A stretch of 64,000 nt of DNA from Pyronema omphalodes (taxonomy: Eukaryota; Ascomycota; Pezizomycetes; Pezizales; Pyronemataceae): the NCBI GenBank assembly GCA_024516155.1, contig JAJJXM010000018.1:1-64000 (forward strand), given 5' to 3'. The notes beneath the pieces were generated by a model. That model saw only the letters and a program-made list of their open reading frames with translations, made no database searches and was not told the origin of the DNA. A program made the translations under genes and the position numbers. Below are positions 9,883-21,508 of this stretch, one piece after another (the stretch's first letter is position 1; each line of letters begins with the position of its first letter).

Positions 9883-11490
9883 ATGACTAAGCCGAGGGTT
9901 GCCTCTACTACGAGGCCGATGGTGTTTCCGCCCGAACTCTGGATTATGATCATGGAGGTAGCACCCACAGCTACTCTTATCGCCCTCAGCTCCACGAATC
10001 GATTGCTTTACAATCTTTGCCTAATTCCACTCGCAAGGCATGGTGCTGAATATTCTATGGGCTGGGCGTGTCATCGACCCCCAGTGAGAAGCCGGAGTAT
10101 TAGCAAACTATGCGAAAGTTGCGATTATCCAGACAGAATGCCGGTACTCTTCGCGATTAGAAAAGGCTACCCGGAACTTCTTGAACGATTTCTACTTAAC
10201 GGTTACTCAGTACGTCACAGAATTCCTCACTGTCGCCAGGGATTCCGTTCAGCATTGCATGAGGCTGTTACAATCCCGGTCTCAAACGCGAAGGCTAGGA
10301 TTATGCAGTTGCTGATAAATTCTGGATCCGACCTTGAATATGCAATATCTCCCAGAAGGACTCCATTGATTTATGGGGCAAAGAATGGCATGGATTCGAC
10401 GACTGCAAAATGGCTTCTGGACCACAACCCACGCGTCCGGAAACAAATACACAGGGCGTTGGGCGCTGCCTGCCATACAGACAATCTTGAGCTAGTAAAG
10501 TTCTTCGTGGAAAGAGGTGCCAAGGTCAATTACGGGTGCCCTCGGCGGCCGACACCTCTTTATAAGACACTTGCGGGACTTCTCGGTAATAACACAGAGC
10601 AGATCGTAGCCCTATTGTTGCAGAACGGTGCATCACCGCATTACATTGCGACATCCCACCGGTCACCGCTTGTTTTTCTCCTTTCTGCTGTCCCCGTGGG
10701 CAAAGTTTCGGAAGAATTACGTATCAGAGTCGTTAGACTGATGGTACAGGCTTATGGCAGTATTGAAAGGTTTCGTGAATTGCGTCTGCTTCACGACAAC
10801 GACGCATTAGGCGCATTGGAAAAGAATAATGCACATTCTGAAAGCCTTCCATATCATGACGCATTTATCATCGAAGACAGTGGGAAACGCTTGGAAGCCC
10901 TGAACCTTCTCATATACACGCCACCCGTACCAGAGCTAAACAAGAAAAATGAAATGGGACACACAATAATGCACCTGGCCGCGATGTATGGGGATGTTAG
11001 CACTGTTGAAAAATTGAAAATGATTTGCGTAAATATGAACATACGGGATTGCTACAAACGAACGCCTCTTCACCTTGCGGCAGATAGACATCGAACGAAA
11101 GTGTTACTAAAGATTGCATATGGTCCACAATGGGATCATGCGCGTGCGGTTGACGAATAGGGACGGACCGCACTTCACCTAGTCTTCACAGATTTCATCC
11201 GTTTCAGTCCTCCATATGATCCATGGTCCCAGGATGATGATGACAAACCTGCCAAAGTTGTCCCAATATTGGTTTTCAATTATGGAATAGATGTTAATGC
11301 AAGAGATGACAGTGGTTTAACGGCCATGGATTTGGCAATCCGCCAGAAGAAACGACTCGAAGCGAACGGGAAAGAGCCAAAGCTGTGGCGGAATAAACCA
11401 TGTTTTTGCTCATACGATGATTTGATTGAGAGTATACGGGTTTTAGAAAATTGCATAACAATAAGAAATTCTAGGTCTAGGCGCTATTGA
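9883..11490 (+). pseudogene. F-box-like ankyrin-repeat gene with one in-frame stop
   Basis: The N-terminus (FPPELWIMIMEVAPTATLIAL ...) has the F-box-like look of many fungal ankyrin proteins. At least six ankyrin units follow, including SALHEAV, TPLIYGAKNG, HTIMHLAAMYGD and TPLHLAAD. A TAG at 11158-11160 interrupts the frame exactly where DE-x-GRTALHL begins the next repeat. The same frame then continues to 11490 (GIDVNARDDSGLTAMDLAIR). One base change explains the break, so this is a young pseudogene, an allele with a shortened product (425 aa), or a readthrough case. I prefer the ATG at 9883 to the in-frame one at 9724. Targets and function are unknown. Confidence 0.75.
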
Positions 11491-12125
11491 CTAGTTTGAC
11501 GCATTGAGAGAAGATGTTGCGTCGGTTAGCAGCTTGTATGCGCCATTGATGCTTTCATTGTCTTTTTGGAAAATGTTATATTGAAATCAGGATTGTATCA
11601 GTGGAAGATTATATGAAGTTGGATCAATGATTGATATTGAATTTGTCGAAGTATGAGATAAATGTTTGGGTGGCTGACCCTTATGCATGCTTTGTATCCT
11701 GATTAATGTTATTTGTATTTGACTATGGTTATTGACATTGGTATGAATGGTTATTATGTTTACGAATTGTAACTTGATTCTAGTTATTAAATTGAACTGT
11801 AATTCAAGAGTCAAGTTGACGTCCTGGACCCCCATGATCTTGAGTCTCGACCCCTTGTACTTCTCAACCCTTCCGTTCCACACACTACAAATTTCCTACT
11901 GGTGCCTGTACCAGTTTAATACATCACTTTTTGTTTCCAAATCAAAACTATTGGATGACGTTCCGTACACACAGAATCATCCCTGTCACTTGTCCGGGTT
12001 GAATACAGTCGGACTCGAAAACATGAGTAAAGTGCTTGACCAGAGCTCGCCATGGTCCGCGGGGTCCAGTTGTATCAGGATGAAGACCAGCCGTCTTTAA
12101 GGCACCGTGGATCGGACCGTGCAGA

Positions 12126-12156
12126 GGTGACTATAGGTGACTATAGGTGACTAAAG
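12126..12156. repeat. Triple 10-bp direct repeat next to a foldback
   Basis: ggtgactata occurs twice and ggtgactaaa once in direct succession, 14 bp before the left arm of the 12170-12230 hairpin. Confidence 0.8.
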
Positions 12157-12169
12157 GTTACGGTACCAT

Positions 12170-12230
12170 GACAAAAGTGACCGTCACTTTTCTGTGCTAA
12201 GCGCCGCGCGGGGTGACGGTCACTTTTGTC
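12170..12230. repeat. Perfect 18-bp inverted repeat with 25-nt loop (foldback)
   Basis: The left arm gacaaaagtgaccgtcac (12170-12187) is exactly complementary to gtgacggtcacttttgtc (12213-12230). The loop is GC-rich (gcgccgcgcg). Each arm also contains the near-palindrome gtgaccgtcac. It could be a foldback transposon remnant or an extruding DNA structure; no ORF is associated. Confidence 0.85.
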
Positions 12231-13919
12231 CAGCACCTCGTACGTGTGACCATGATTCAGTCACTATGGATCACTCGTAAGCGACTTGTGTACTACGGTC
12301 TATAATATTTTGCTAACGATATTATCACGTAATACAACGGTGAAATTCGACTATGAATAAGTACATGATGAGTTTTATGTACTGTTCACAATTTAGTAGC
12401 GGGTGTTGATGTTAGACTTACAGCAGCCAGAAGAGATGTCAGAAATTCTTTTAGCGGGAAGATGGAATGTAGAGTAATAGATAGATGGACTGTAAAGAGC
12501 AACAGCTAGACGGGATATTTTTTTTACGGGAACTGTAATTCGATGGGTAATATGGCTTATTTATAGACTGCTCAATGTGATGGAAAGATACCCGGCATGA
12601 TGTATATACTGGGAGTCTGGAACCGTACTTCTAGAGGCAATGTGATTGGTACTTATATTTTCTTCAGTATGAGAATTATGGATTTTGGAGGAAAGTAGTG
12701 TAGTTTGTAGAGAGTCACAGTGTTTTAGGGTGGGCCGTGGAGCGTGCAGTTGTAGTAGGCTGTGAAATTCGTACAAAATCAAATCATAGAATTTCCATTT
12801 GCTCCACCTGCTGCAGTATTTTTTGGACCAGACCACTTATCAGCGGTACTTCTTGGTTGTAGACTATAGACTATAGACTGGATCGGATGACCACAGATCG
12901 TTACGTCTGGCATGCGGTATTGGATAGACTGTTGAGAGAGATACTGAGGGTATGATGCTTCGATCGTCGTGGAGGATAGTTTCTTTGGCTAATGAAATGG
13001 GGATAACAGAATGGTGGGAGGATTGGGGGTTATGGGTTTGGATTGTGGTTTTTTTGTTGAAGAGTTTTGGTTATGTTGTACCCATGATATCTGTGGCAGA
13101 TTACTGCTGGTGTGGTTTTTAGTTTAGACTCTGTTTTTATGCCTTTATTTTTATACCTCTACTATTGTCCATGGACTCTTGTCCCTTTACTCTTATCCCT
13201 TTACTCTTGTTCTTCTACTCTTATCCTTCTACTCCTATCCCTTTACTCACATGCCTCTACTCTTATTCCTCTATATGCACAATTCCAGGAGAAAAAATGT
13301 GGAAAAGAAGTGGAAATTTCAATGGGAAATCTGAAATACGAAGATGAAATCAAAACCCTGGTTTTCCTCAACCACGGTACTTATTTGTCATATCGACGGC
13401 TGCTGTGGATTCTAGTGCGAACTCATGATGCGAGTGACGGGTCATGCTTAGCAACGCATAGCATGGATCGGCTGACACTCCTTGCTAACCCTTCCACGCA
13501 GCAAGCGAAGAGCGAACGCAGCAAGCAGACAGACAAGCAAGCAAGCAAAGCACCCACCCCCCCTCCTAAAACCCGTGTGTCGCGCGACGAGCTCCAGCAA
13601 GCACACACGAGACGCACGCACTACAAAAACAAGACCTGCCAGTCGGAACAACGAGACGCTGCTGAAGCTGCGTGGTGTTGGTGGTCAGTAACCCTTTTTT
13701 TTTCTGTTGATGCTATCTGTCTATCTATTCTCCCTTTCATTTCTTCTATTCCTACTCTCCTAACCCTGTTGAGTTTGTTTTTTATTTTATTTTATTTATT
13801 TTATAACATTTCACAATGTCTGTCATCTATCTTCTTGCTGTTGTTTTCCCAATTGCAAAGACTTCCGCTATTCCGATTCCTGTCACAATCTTTCCTTCCT
13901 TCAGTCATTCATCTCCATC

Positions 13920-14045
13920 TCGAGCCATCACCGCCCCCCGTACCGCCCCGTAACGCCCCGCACCCACCGAGCCCACCGCTCTTTATACCCGTACCGCCCC
14001 GCACCCACCCACCGAGCCCACCGAGCCCACCGCACCCACAGCACC
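13920..14045. repeat. C-rich imperfect minisatellite
   Basis: The words ccgtaccgccccg, cgcacccacc and gagcccaccg recur many times with strong strand bias (C-rich on plus). There is no perfect unit. Confidence 0.6.
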
Positions 14046-14923
14046 ATCCGCTTGCTGGCTCGCGTCTCCCGGCACGTACTCCGGCTGCCGTAATGATATG
14101 AGACTCCGAGAGATCTGTTGATTGAGTGATAATATACCCGATAATCTCCTTTGAGCAATCACTTTTATACGCATCTTGCACAACAGGGCTTGAAATATAT
14201 GTAATTCACTCCTGTTTGTGCGATTTGTTTATCTATCTATCTCTCTGTCCATACCGTCACGCATCCCCATACCTCCACGCATCCCATACCGCCAGACATC
14301 CTCTAGACCGCCAGACATCCCCCAAACATCCCTCTCTCTCCTCTTCCTACCTACCTAACCTGCCTACCCGCCTATACTTACAGTGAAGGAGTTGGGTGGG
14401 TTGGGAGTGGTCCAGGCAGCAAGAGACAGAAACGGTTATTGGTGGAACGGCGGTGGATTGTTGGGGTTGCTGTGAGAATAGCAGTGGGACGTGGGTTGTA
14501 TCTGTGGCTGGGTGTTTTTATGTTGCTGGTGCTGGTGGTGCTGTGTTGCTCTGCTGCTCTGCTGCTGCTCTGCTGCTGCTCTTCTGGTTGTTACTCTTCA
14601 AGGGGGTGCAGGAGGAGTTGATTTTGGCGCGTGTTGTTGGCCTCTTCGCCTTTTCGCACGTTTCGCAGCGAAAAGACATCTATCTTCACTTCCACCTCCA
14701 CCACCTCACCATAGTCATCATACCCGCTTCTACGCCCCCCCACACACATCAACCCCCCACTTCTCTTCTTCCACCTCAACCGGGAAACAACTCGTTCATC
14801 CATTCGCACTCACATGCCGGTTCAGGCCGTGCGATCGATGGTGACGGCAGAGAGATCAATTTCAAGCTAACGTATTGTGGGGATCATCCCTTTTTCGACG
14901 TATCAAGAGCGCATTAAACTTCG

Positions 14924-17900
14924 ATGTCAGTGCCGTCTGTGCCCAGCGGTTGGCTTCCAGATTCTTCGGCCATCATCCATCAAAATCCATCAGCGTCTAC
15001 CTTCTCGAGCCCCGACCCCTCCGCGGGAATGCACTCGTTCGACCCCTCGGCAAGCGTGCTTCCACAGTCCATCGGTGCTTTGGATCACGGTCACGGTCAT
15101 TTCCAGCCGCAACCGCGAAATCCACTACAGAACGGCCATTCGGGTGTCTCGTCTCCAGGTTTCCAACACCAGCAGTATAATGTTAATCCCGTCGTGCCTC
15201 TAAAACGCCCTCGACCACGCGACGACTCGATCAGTATATCACCGCGACCAGCTCCTCAGGGGCTTCCTCCATCGCGATCGCAAACTCCGAATCACCAACT
15301 CGCGTACCAAATCTTTCAGAATCAGCCGCAACAGCAACGGCAATTTACCCCTGTTGGGTACACAAACTCCTCCCATCTACAGAATGTTGGTTCTGCTACC
15401 GCAAGTCCATCACCAGTCATGCAGAACCAGACCTTCAACTCTCAAACCAATTCGGTACCAAAACGCGTCGCGACAGCATCGCCTGCTCCGTTTTCGCCTG
15501 CCGCGTCACAACATGGCTTCATGCCACAGCAATCTCCACCACCACCTAGCCATACTCCACGCGTCGACGCCCCCCAAAATGGTAACATTAACTACTCGCA
15601 ACCTTATACCCAGGGATTCCAGTCACCCGCACCAACTACTTCAGCAACACCAGTACCTGTGTCAACGCCCTCAATGGCTCAGAACCAAATGCAAGCCCAG
15701 ATGGTCTACGCGCAGATGCAACATGCTAGACAGCAACAGCACCAGCAGCAGCAATCGCAGCAGCACCAGCGCACCATGATGCAGCAACAGCAGCCAATGG
15801 TTCCTGGAGTACCTATGAACGCGATGCCTATGAATGCTCAAGGAAACCCTAATGCGATGGGCCAGGTTCCTAATCAAATGCAAAGGGCTCAGATGCAACC
15901 TAATCCTGCAACGCCGCAACGACCTCAGCCTAATGCCCAGCAATTTATGAAGAATTTAACAGAGTATATGATTCAACGTGGAACCCCCATAACACAGTTT
16001 CCGTTAATTGCTGGAAGGGCTGTAGATTTGTTCAGGTTCTACATGATTGTCAATAGAATGGGAGGATCCCAGCGGGTTCATGCGGAGGGTAAATGGGATC
16101 AGGTTGGAACAGTATTGGGATACCCGCCGGAGCAATATCCTGCTATTTCAGAGGAGGTTATGAGTGTCTTTAGGCAATATTTGGCACCATATGAAGATGC
16201 TTGGATGAGGAACCAAAGGGAGCAAAAACAAAAAGCACAGCAGATGGCTATGGTCCAACAGCAACGACAGAATCAGATGAGCCAAATGGGCCAGATGGGG
16301 CAAATGGGGCAAATGGCTCAGATGAATGCGGTAAACCCGAATATGCCAACGCCAATTCCGCCTCAAAGACCCAACTCAAACGGGCCTATGATGCAGACTC
16401 CAACAAGACCACAGCAGGTACCGCCGAGACCCCCGAGTCAGATGCAGAATATGCAAAACAGAGCACATACGCAGAATGGATACGGGCCTCAACCACAGCT
16501 TCAAAGACAGTCAACACCACTTTCTCAGCCACCTAGTACTCCCGTTCGAATGCCTATTGATGCTGCTTCGCCACAGGGTCAGGGTATGCCACCCAACTTC
16601 ACGGCAAAGATGGCTGCTCCGACAAGTGAGGCGAGCTTTTCAATGGTGGGAACACCAGTGGCTACTGTTGAACCTGGAAAGCCGGCTGCCTTTGATCCGA
16701 AAATGAGAAAGCTTGATACCCATGGAGGATTTAATGTTCAGGTAATCAACTCGCTCGGGTATGAATTGCACCATAATCGGCCGCTTGCACCATTGTACCA
16801 GGAATTGGGAAACATTGATATTCATGCTTTGACTATGATGTTACGGTGTGGAATTGCGGCGGAGATCAAGGTGGCTTTGGATACTTTGGCTACAGTATCA
16901 GTTGAGGCAAGACAGTCGATAGCTTTGGAAAGCTGCGAAGATCTTATCGAAGCGTTGGTAGATGTTGCCGAAGCCCAGGTGGAGCTGCTAGGAGAGCATG
17001 CACCGGAGGGTGAGGAGCACATTTCACTAATGGCTTACGAAGACGTTCTACGAGCCTGCCGTACAGAACGTGAAACCCTTCAAGACGTCTCCCGTTTTGG
17101 CTCCTTAGAACACGAGCTTGAGCGTGCAACTGACAAGTTGATCTGTGCGACTACAATCCTCCGCAACCTTTCCTTCTTCGAATCCAACCACAACTGTCTC
17201 GCCTCACCTAATGTTGTCCGTTTCGTTTCCGGTGTCATTGAGCGTCTTGGTACTTGTCCTCTTTTCTTACGATCTTACACCAATCTCCTCGACTTTATGA
17301 AAGACATCATCATCTACTTGAGCAACCTCGCACACGCTATCATTTTACCAAGCGAAGACGAAGCTCTCAACTTTTTACACCTAATTCTTTCCTTTGCTCC
17401 TCAACCTTTACCTCAGACCAACAGAGGCACTATAATGTTCACCGCCTACTCTCCCAGCATCCACCGCTACCTTCCTCCCGCTGTTGATACCCTCGCCAAG
17501 TTACTTGCACGTGATGACCCCAACCGTGCATTTTACCGCCAAATTTTCCTTTCGGAATCCAACTCAGATGTTCCTTATGATCTTCTCACTCGGTCTTTCG
17601 CATTGGCCATCTCCCCGATTCCGGATAACAGCAAGACCCTTGTTCAGCAATCGGTAGAAGCCCGTCGTCCAATTCTCGAGCAAGGTCTTCTCGCAGCCGA
17701 AATCCTGTCCAATATCTGTCCCTCTTCAGAATCACCTTTAGCAAGACAATGGCTTTCTTCGGAAGATGGATTTGCGTTATCACTTCTTAGATTAGTGTGT
17801 CTACTTAGCCCGCAACAAATTCCTATCCCCCCACCACCACCAACTGGAAGAAGAGGTCAGCAGCAACAACAGCAACATCCACTGGTTGAGGAACATCCGT

Positions 17901-18085
17901 TTAGAGGCATTACTCATAGGGGAATGAATATCCTGAGGATCCTATCCGCAAAAACGGATGATGTTGCCAGTTTGCCTAGTGGACTTTTACCAAGAAAGGA
18001 ATCGTTGCTAGGTGCGCTTCTGACGTTGCATATTGATCCGGTTATTGTGAAACAGTTGTGTGGATATGCGGGCTTGGATGTTTAG
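14924..18085 (+). CDS. swi1: SWI/SNF chromatin-remodelling subunit Swi1, ARID domain, 1053 aa
   Basis: A single open frame of 1053 aa. Residues 1-335 are low-complexity and rich in Gln, Pro, Ser, Asn and Met. An ARID/BRIGHT DNA-binding domain spans about 335-430, with FMKNLTEYMIQRGTP, DLFRFYMIVNRMGGSQRV and WDQVGTVLGYP. Further Gln/Met repeats follow (MSQMGQMGQMGQM). From about residue 590 to the end is the conserved helical Swi1 region, starting DTHGGFNVQVINSLGYELHH, which in this family mediates assembly into the SWI/SNF complex. The protein acts in the nucleus in ATP-dependent nucleosome remodelling with Snf2. No intron is needed. A second Gln-run lies near 17860. The ATG at 14924 is followed at once by protein-like sequence; the upstream frame is not. 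Confidence 0.92.
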   Translation: MSVPSVPSGWLPDSSAIIHQNPSASTFSSPDPSAGMHSFDPSASVLPQSIGALDHGHGHFQPQPRNPLQNGHSGVSSPGFQHQQYNVNPVVPLKRPRPRDDSISISPRPAPQGLPPSRSQTPNHQLAYQIFQNQPQQQRQFTPVGYTNSSHLQNVGSATASPSPVMQNQTFNSQTNSVPKRVATASPAPFSPAASQHGFMPQQSPPPPSHTPRVDAPQNGNINYSQPYTQGFQSPAPTTSATPVPVSTPSMAQNQMQAQMVYAQMQHARQQQHQQQQSQQHQRTMMQQQQPMVPGVPMNAMPMNAQGNPNAMGQVPNQMQRAQMQPNPATPQRPQPNAQQFMKNLTEYMIQRGTPITQFPLIAGRAVDLFRFYMIVNRMGGSQRVHAEGKWDQVGTVLGYPPEQYPAISEEVMSVFRQYLAPYEDAWMRNQREQKQKAQQMAMVQQQRQNQMSQMGQMGQMGQMAQMNAVNPNMPTPIPPQRPNSNGPMMQTPTRPQQVPPRPPSQMQNMQNRAHTQNGYGPQPQLQRQSTPLSQPPSTPVRMPIDAASPQGQGMPPNFTAKMAAPTSEASFSMVGTPVATVEPGKPAAFDPKMRKLDTHGGFNVQVINSLGYELHHNRPLAPLYQELGNIDIHALTMMLRCGIAAEIKVALDTLATVSVEARQSIALESCEDLIEALVDVAEAQVELLGEHAPEGEEHISLMAYEDVLRACRTERETLQDVSRFGSLEHELERATDKLICATTILRNLSFFESNHNCLASPNVVRFVSGVIERLGTCPLFLRSYTNLLDFMKDIIIYLSNLAHAIILPSEDEALNFLHLILSFAPQPLPQTNRGTIMFTAYSPSIHRYLPPAVDTLAKLLARDDPNRAFYRQIFLSESNSDVPYDLLTRSFALAISPIPDNSKTLVQQSVEARRPILEQGLLAAEILSNICPSSESPLARQWLSSEDGFALSLLRLVCLLSPQQIPIPPPPPTGRRGQQQQQQHPLVEEHPFRGITHRGMNILRILSAKTDDVASLPSGLLPRKESLLGALLTLHIDPVIVKQLCGYAGLDV

Positions 18086-19127
18086 GGAATAGGGAAGGGT
18101 TTATGGGTGGAGGTTGAGGGGGGTTTAGTAGCGGAGGATTGGTTTAGTGGAAATGGAGATGAAGATGGAGGAGTTGTAAAGGAATTGGAGACGGGGGGGA
18201 TTTAAAGGGAAAATGAGAGGAACGAAGGAAGGAAACATGTGATGTGATGAGCAACTGTGGTGATTGAGATGAAAGAGATGAGTTGGGGGATTTATATGGC
18301 GTATGGAATCTGGTTGAAACTACTATTGGGTTTTTTCTTGTTTTTGTGTTTTTTTAACTTTCTTTCTGTGTCTTTTTCGTGTTTTAACTTTAACCTTTCC
18401 TTTTTTTCTTTTTTTCTTTCTGTTTCACTTTTTTTTTCGTTTTTTTTTTTCGTTTCTGAGTTTATTCATACCCTTTTTTTTTTCTTCGTTCGATTCATTG
18501 TTGTTACCCAGCAATAGTTGTGGCATCTGAGAATTACGTTTGTTCGTTTTTTTTTTTTTGTTTTTCGTTTTTCGTTTTGTCTGTTCTGACTAGCTGTATA
18601 AAAGAGGTGATATTTGATATTTGATATTTGATATTGATATTTTTGATACTTTGCTTGATTTGACTTGCAATGTCGGTTAATGTTAACGTTATGTTTGGTC
18701 TGTAATTTTCGATTTGTTTTTTTTTTTTTTTTTTTTTTTTTTGCAGTTGAAAGTTTTGCTTTTGAGATTAAATGTTTTTTTTTTAAATATTAAGATGATA
18801 CCACTTTTTACTTCTTTTACTTTTTATGGGGATGAAGATGGTGTGTTGTTGGCTTGAGTGAATGGATTGAATGGATTGAGGGTTTTGTGGATGATGGTGC
18901 GGATGGTGTGCATGGTGTGGATGGTGCGGATGATGTGGATGATGTGGATATATACCTTAACTTAACTTCTTTAACTCAACTTCTTTAACTCATCGTAACT
19001 TGAACATAACCATCAGAAATGAGAAATATTCAGGTCTTACGAGCTCCAGGTAATTGAACAATATTAGGGTTCGTTGAGTCGTTGAGTCGTTGAGTTGTCG
19101 TGTTGAGGAGTTAAGAAGTTTTGAAGT

Positions 19128-19240
19128 TTTGGAGTTGTGAAGTTGTGAAGTTGTGAAGTTGTGAAGTTGTGAAGTTGAGTTGAGAAGTTGAGTTGTGAAG
19201 TTGAGTTGAGAAGTTGAGAAGTTTTGGAGTTATCAAGTTT
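19128..19240. repeat. 8-bp tandem repeat (agttgtga) and degenerate flank
   Basis: About five direct units of agttgtga pass into gagttgagaagttg variants. Confidence 0.8.
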
Positions 19241-20890
19241 TGGAGTGCGTGAGGATTGTGGATTGTGGATTGTATTGGTAAGGATAGTGATGGTGATGTT
19301 ATAATAAGGTGGGGTTAGCTGGAGGAGAGGGAAGGGGAGGGGGGGACGAGTTGATAAGGAAGTGGAGATGGGGGCATTAGGGAGATAAGTGGGGGAGGGC
19401 TGGTAGGGAGGTAGGGAGAGGATAGAGAGGGGATTTGTAGGAAATAAAGGGGTGGGAATGGAAGAATGGAAGTAGAGAATTGGAATAGCTGCAATAGCTG
19501 CAATAGCTACGTCAGTAATAATACTGACGAACAAAGTAGATCAAAAGTAACAAACCGAAAACAGAAATGGAGAATAGAGAATAGGATAGAGAGTACAAAA
19601 GACTGAAAATTGAAAATTGAAAAATACAAAATACAAAAACTGTTATATTATCTTAATTCTTGAATCCTGGAATAGATATATCATTATCTCATCTAGTGAT
19701 TGTATGGGATTGTATAAGATGGGATATTGCCTTTTTAGTCTTTTTAGTCTTTTTTGGATTTTTCTGATTTCTTGATGTCTTTTCTATCTATCTTAATTTC
19801 TGCTCTTGAGTCTTAGCCTTCGACTTCTTCTTTTCTTCTTTTCTTCGCTTTTGACTTTCCTTTGCTTTGGACGTTAACCGTTGAGGACTTCATTCGCTTT
19901 GAACTTGAAAGCTCTGATCTTAGCTTTTGAGGTACTTTTGTTATATTATTTTGTTGTGTAGTTGTGGTATAGTTGAGTTTGGGGATAAAGGATAGAATGA
20001 CATTTAACGATGCTCGATTTGATTATACTTAATTATCAATTATACACAAATATACACATTTATACTCGATTCGATGATATACAATACATATCAATATCTA
20101 ATTATACATCACAATGCATATGTAAGCCAACTATTCTCAATACCCAATAATAGTTTGTTTGTTTTTATCACAGTAGCCAAGGATCCAAAAAACAACGAGG
20201 AGAACAGGAGCGAGCAGTATAATCAGCGGTCAAAGTTTCTCTACCACCTCTGCCGGTGATAGAAAGTCAATCCGTAATATTCAAAACAAATACATCAAAT
20301 ACCTTTATAACTTCCCTAACTTCCCTAGCTTATCTCGAGATCTCCCTAGTAAACTTTACCCGGTACCAAGCGCTGAGGTTACGTAGATTACGTACGGAAA
20401 CAGCGTGGATTGGATTTGAATCATCAGATTATGAATTGGATAATGCGGGTCGTTGTACTCTGTTGATTTATGTATGTTAGATACTACGGATCCCATTGTT
20501 TTCTGGGTGGTGGATTGGATTTCATTTTCTGGTGCCTATACTGTAATGCATTCATGCATAGCCCCCCTCCCCGTGAAATCCGAATCTGGTCAAATGGAAT
20601 CTATACGTTAACTTCCAGACTTTAGACAAGGCGAACGCTGAGGTGTATCTTATATCCTTGATCAAGCCAATGGATAAAGATGATGGTAAGGACGGTAGGA
20701 AAACGGTGATGGGGGTATACAACGATGGCTGGATTAGGGATATGGCTTGTGGTATTAAATTTATAGCGTATATGCTGTAGGAGATTTAGCAAGTGGATTC
20801 TTTATACCTTGAGATTTTTAGTATTATATTGCTCTTAGTTTTCTGAATGTAGAAGGTAGAACATAGGATTTAAGCGCTGGATTAGATTAT

Positions 20891-21060
20891 GGTAGATTAT
20901 GGTAGATTATGGTAGATTATGGTAGATTATGGTAGATTATGGTAGATTATGGTAGATTATGGTAGATTATGGTAGATTATGGTAGATTATGGTAGATTAT
21001 GGTAGATTATGGTAGATTATGGTAGATTATGGTAGCTTATGGTAGCTTATGGTAGATTAT
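20891..21060. repeat. 10-bp minisatellite, 17 units of ggtagattat
   Basis: Seventeen head-to-tail decamers; fifteen are ggtagattat and two adjacent ones (units 15-16) are ggtagcttat. The near-perfect array suggests recent expansion and length polymorphism. Confidence 0.95.
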
Positions 21061-21485
21061 GCATATATTGATAATGGATATTAGAGAATAAAGTAGCTAG
21101 ACGGAATTAATACCAATCTGTAACCCTCTGACCTATGGCTGGTGAGCGGTGGCCTCCGACTTATGAAAATCCACCGATTGTGGTTCTAGGAACCGTCCTG
21201 GTTTGAGCATTGATGATTGTATTGGCTATGAGAATTGGGGATGGAAAAGAGAATTACAGCAGCTTGAACTGATTTATTGTGATGGCCCTCCTGTCTGCCG
21301 TCTGCCTCCTGACGGACCAGTGCCGGTCTTCTGTCTTCTCTCTCTTGACTTGCATTGTAAAATAACTTAAATTGCTAAACTAGATTACCTAATCATACTT
21401 AATTTAAGATTATTGGTTATACCGCAGGGAATATAAAGATAAATATGGCGGAATTGAGGAAGGGAGAAAGGAAAAAAGAGAGAAA

Positions 21486-21508
21486 TATATATATATATAT
21501 ATATATAT
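21486..21508. repeat. (AT)n dinucleotide microsatellite
   Basis: Alternating AT run of about 11 units. Confidence 0.85.

Larger units (their letters stand above)
11491..14923. other. Gene-poor stretch upstream of swi1
   Basis: About 3.4 kb with no domain-bearing frame. It contains a foldback at 12170-12230, repeats of short pyrimidine words at 13150-13270 and a C-rich block at 13920-14045. The last 500-800 bp probably hold the swi1 promoter and 5' UTR. The long frame at 13112-14101 is low-complexity and I do not call it. Confidence 0.5.

Noticed and set aside
13112..14101. 329-codon open frame
   Set aside because: Composed of pyrimidine-rich low-complexity repeats (Leu/Ser runs, then Pro runs); no domain and no sensible start. 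Treated as non-coding upstream DNA.
20891..21060. CRISPR-like periodic array
   Set aside because: Contiguous 10-bp units without spacers in a eukaryotic genome; a minisatellite.
21120..21210. tRNA-like stretch with ggttctaggaacc
   Set aside because: The hairpin loop is only three bases and no acceptor stem or anticodon arm forms.
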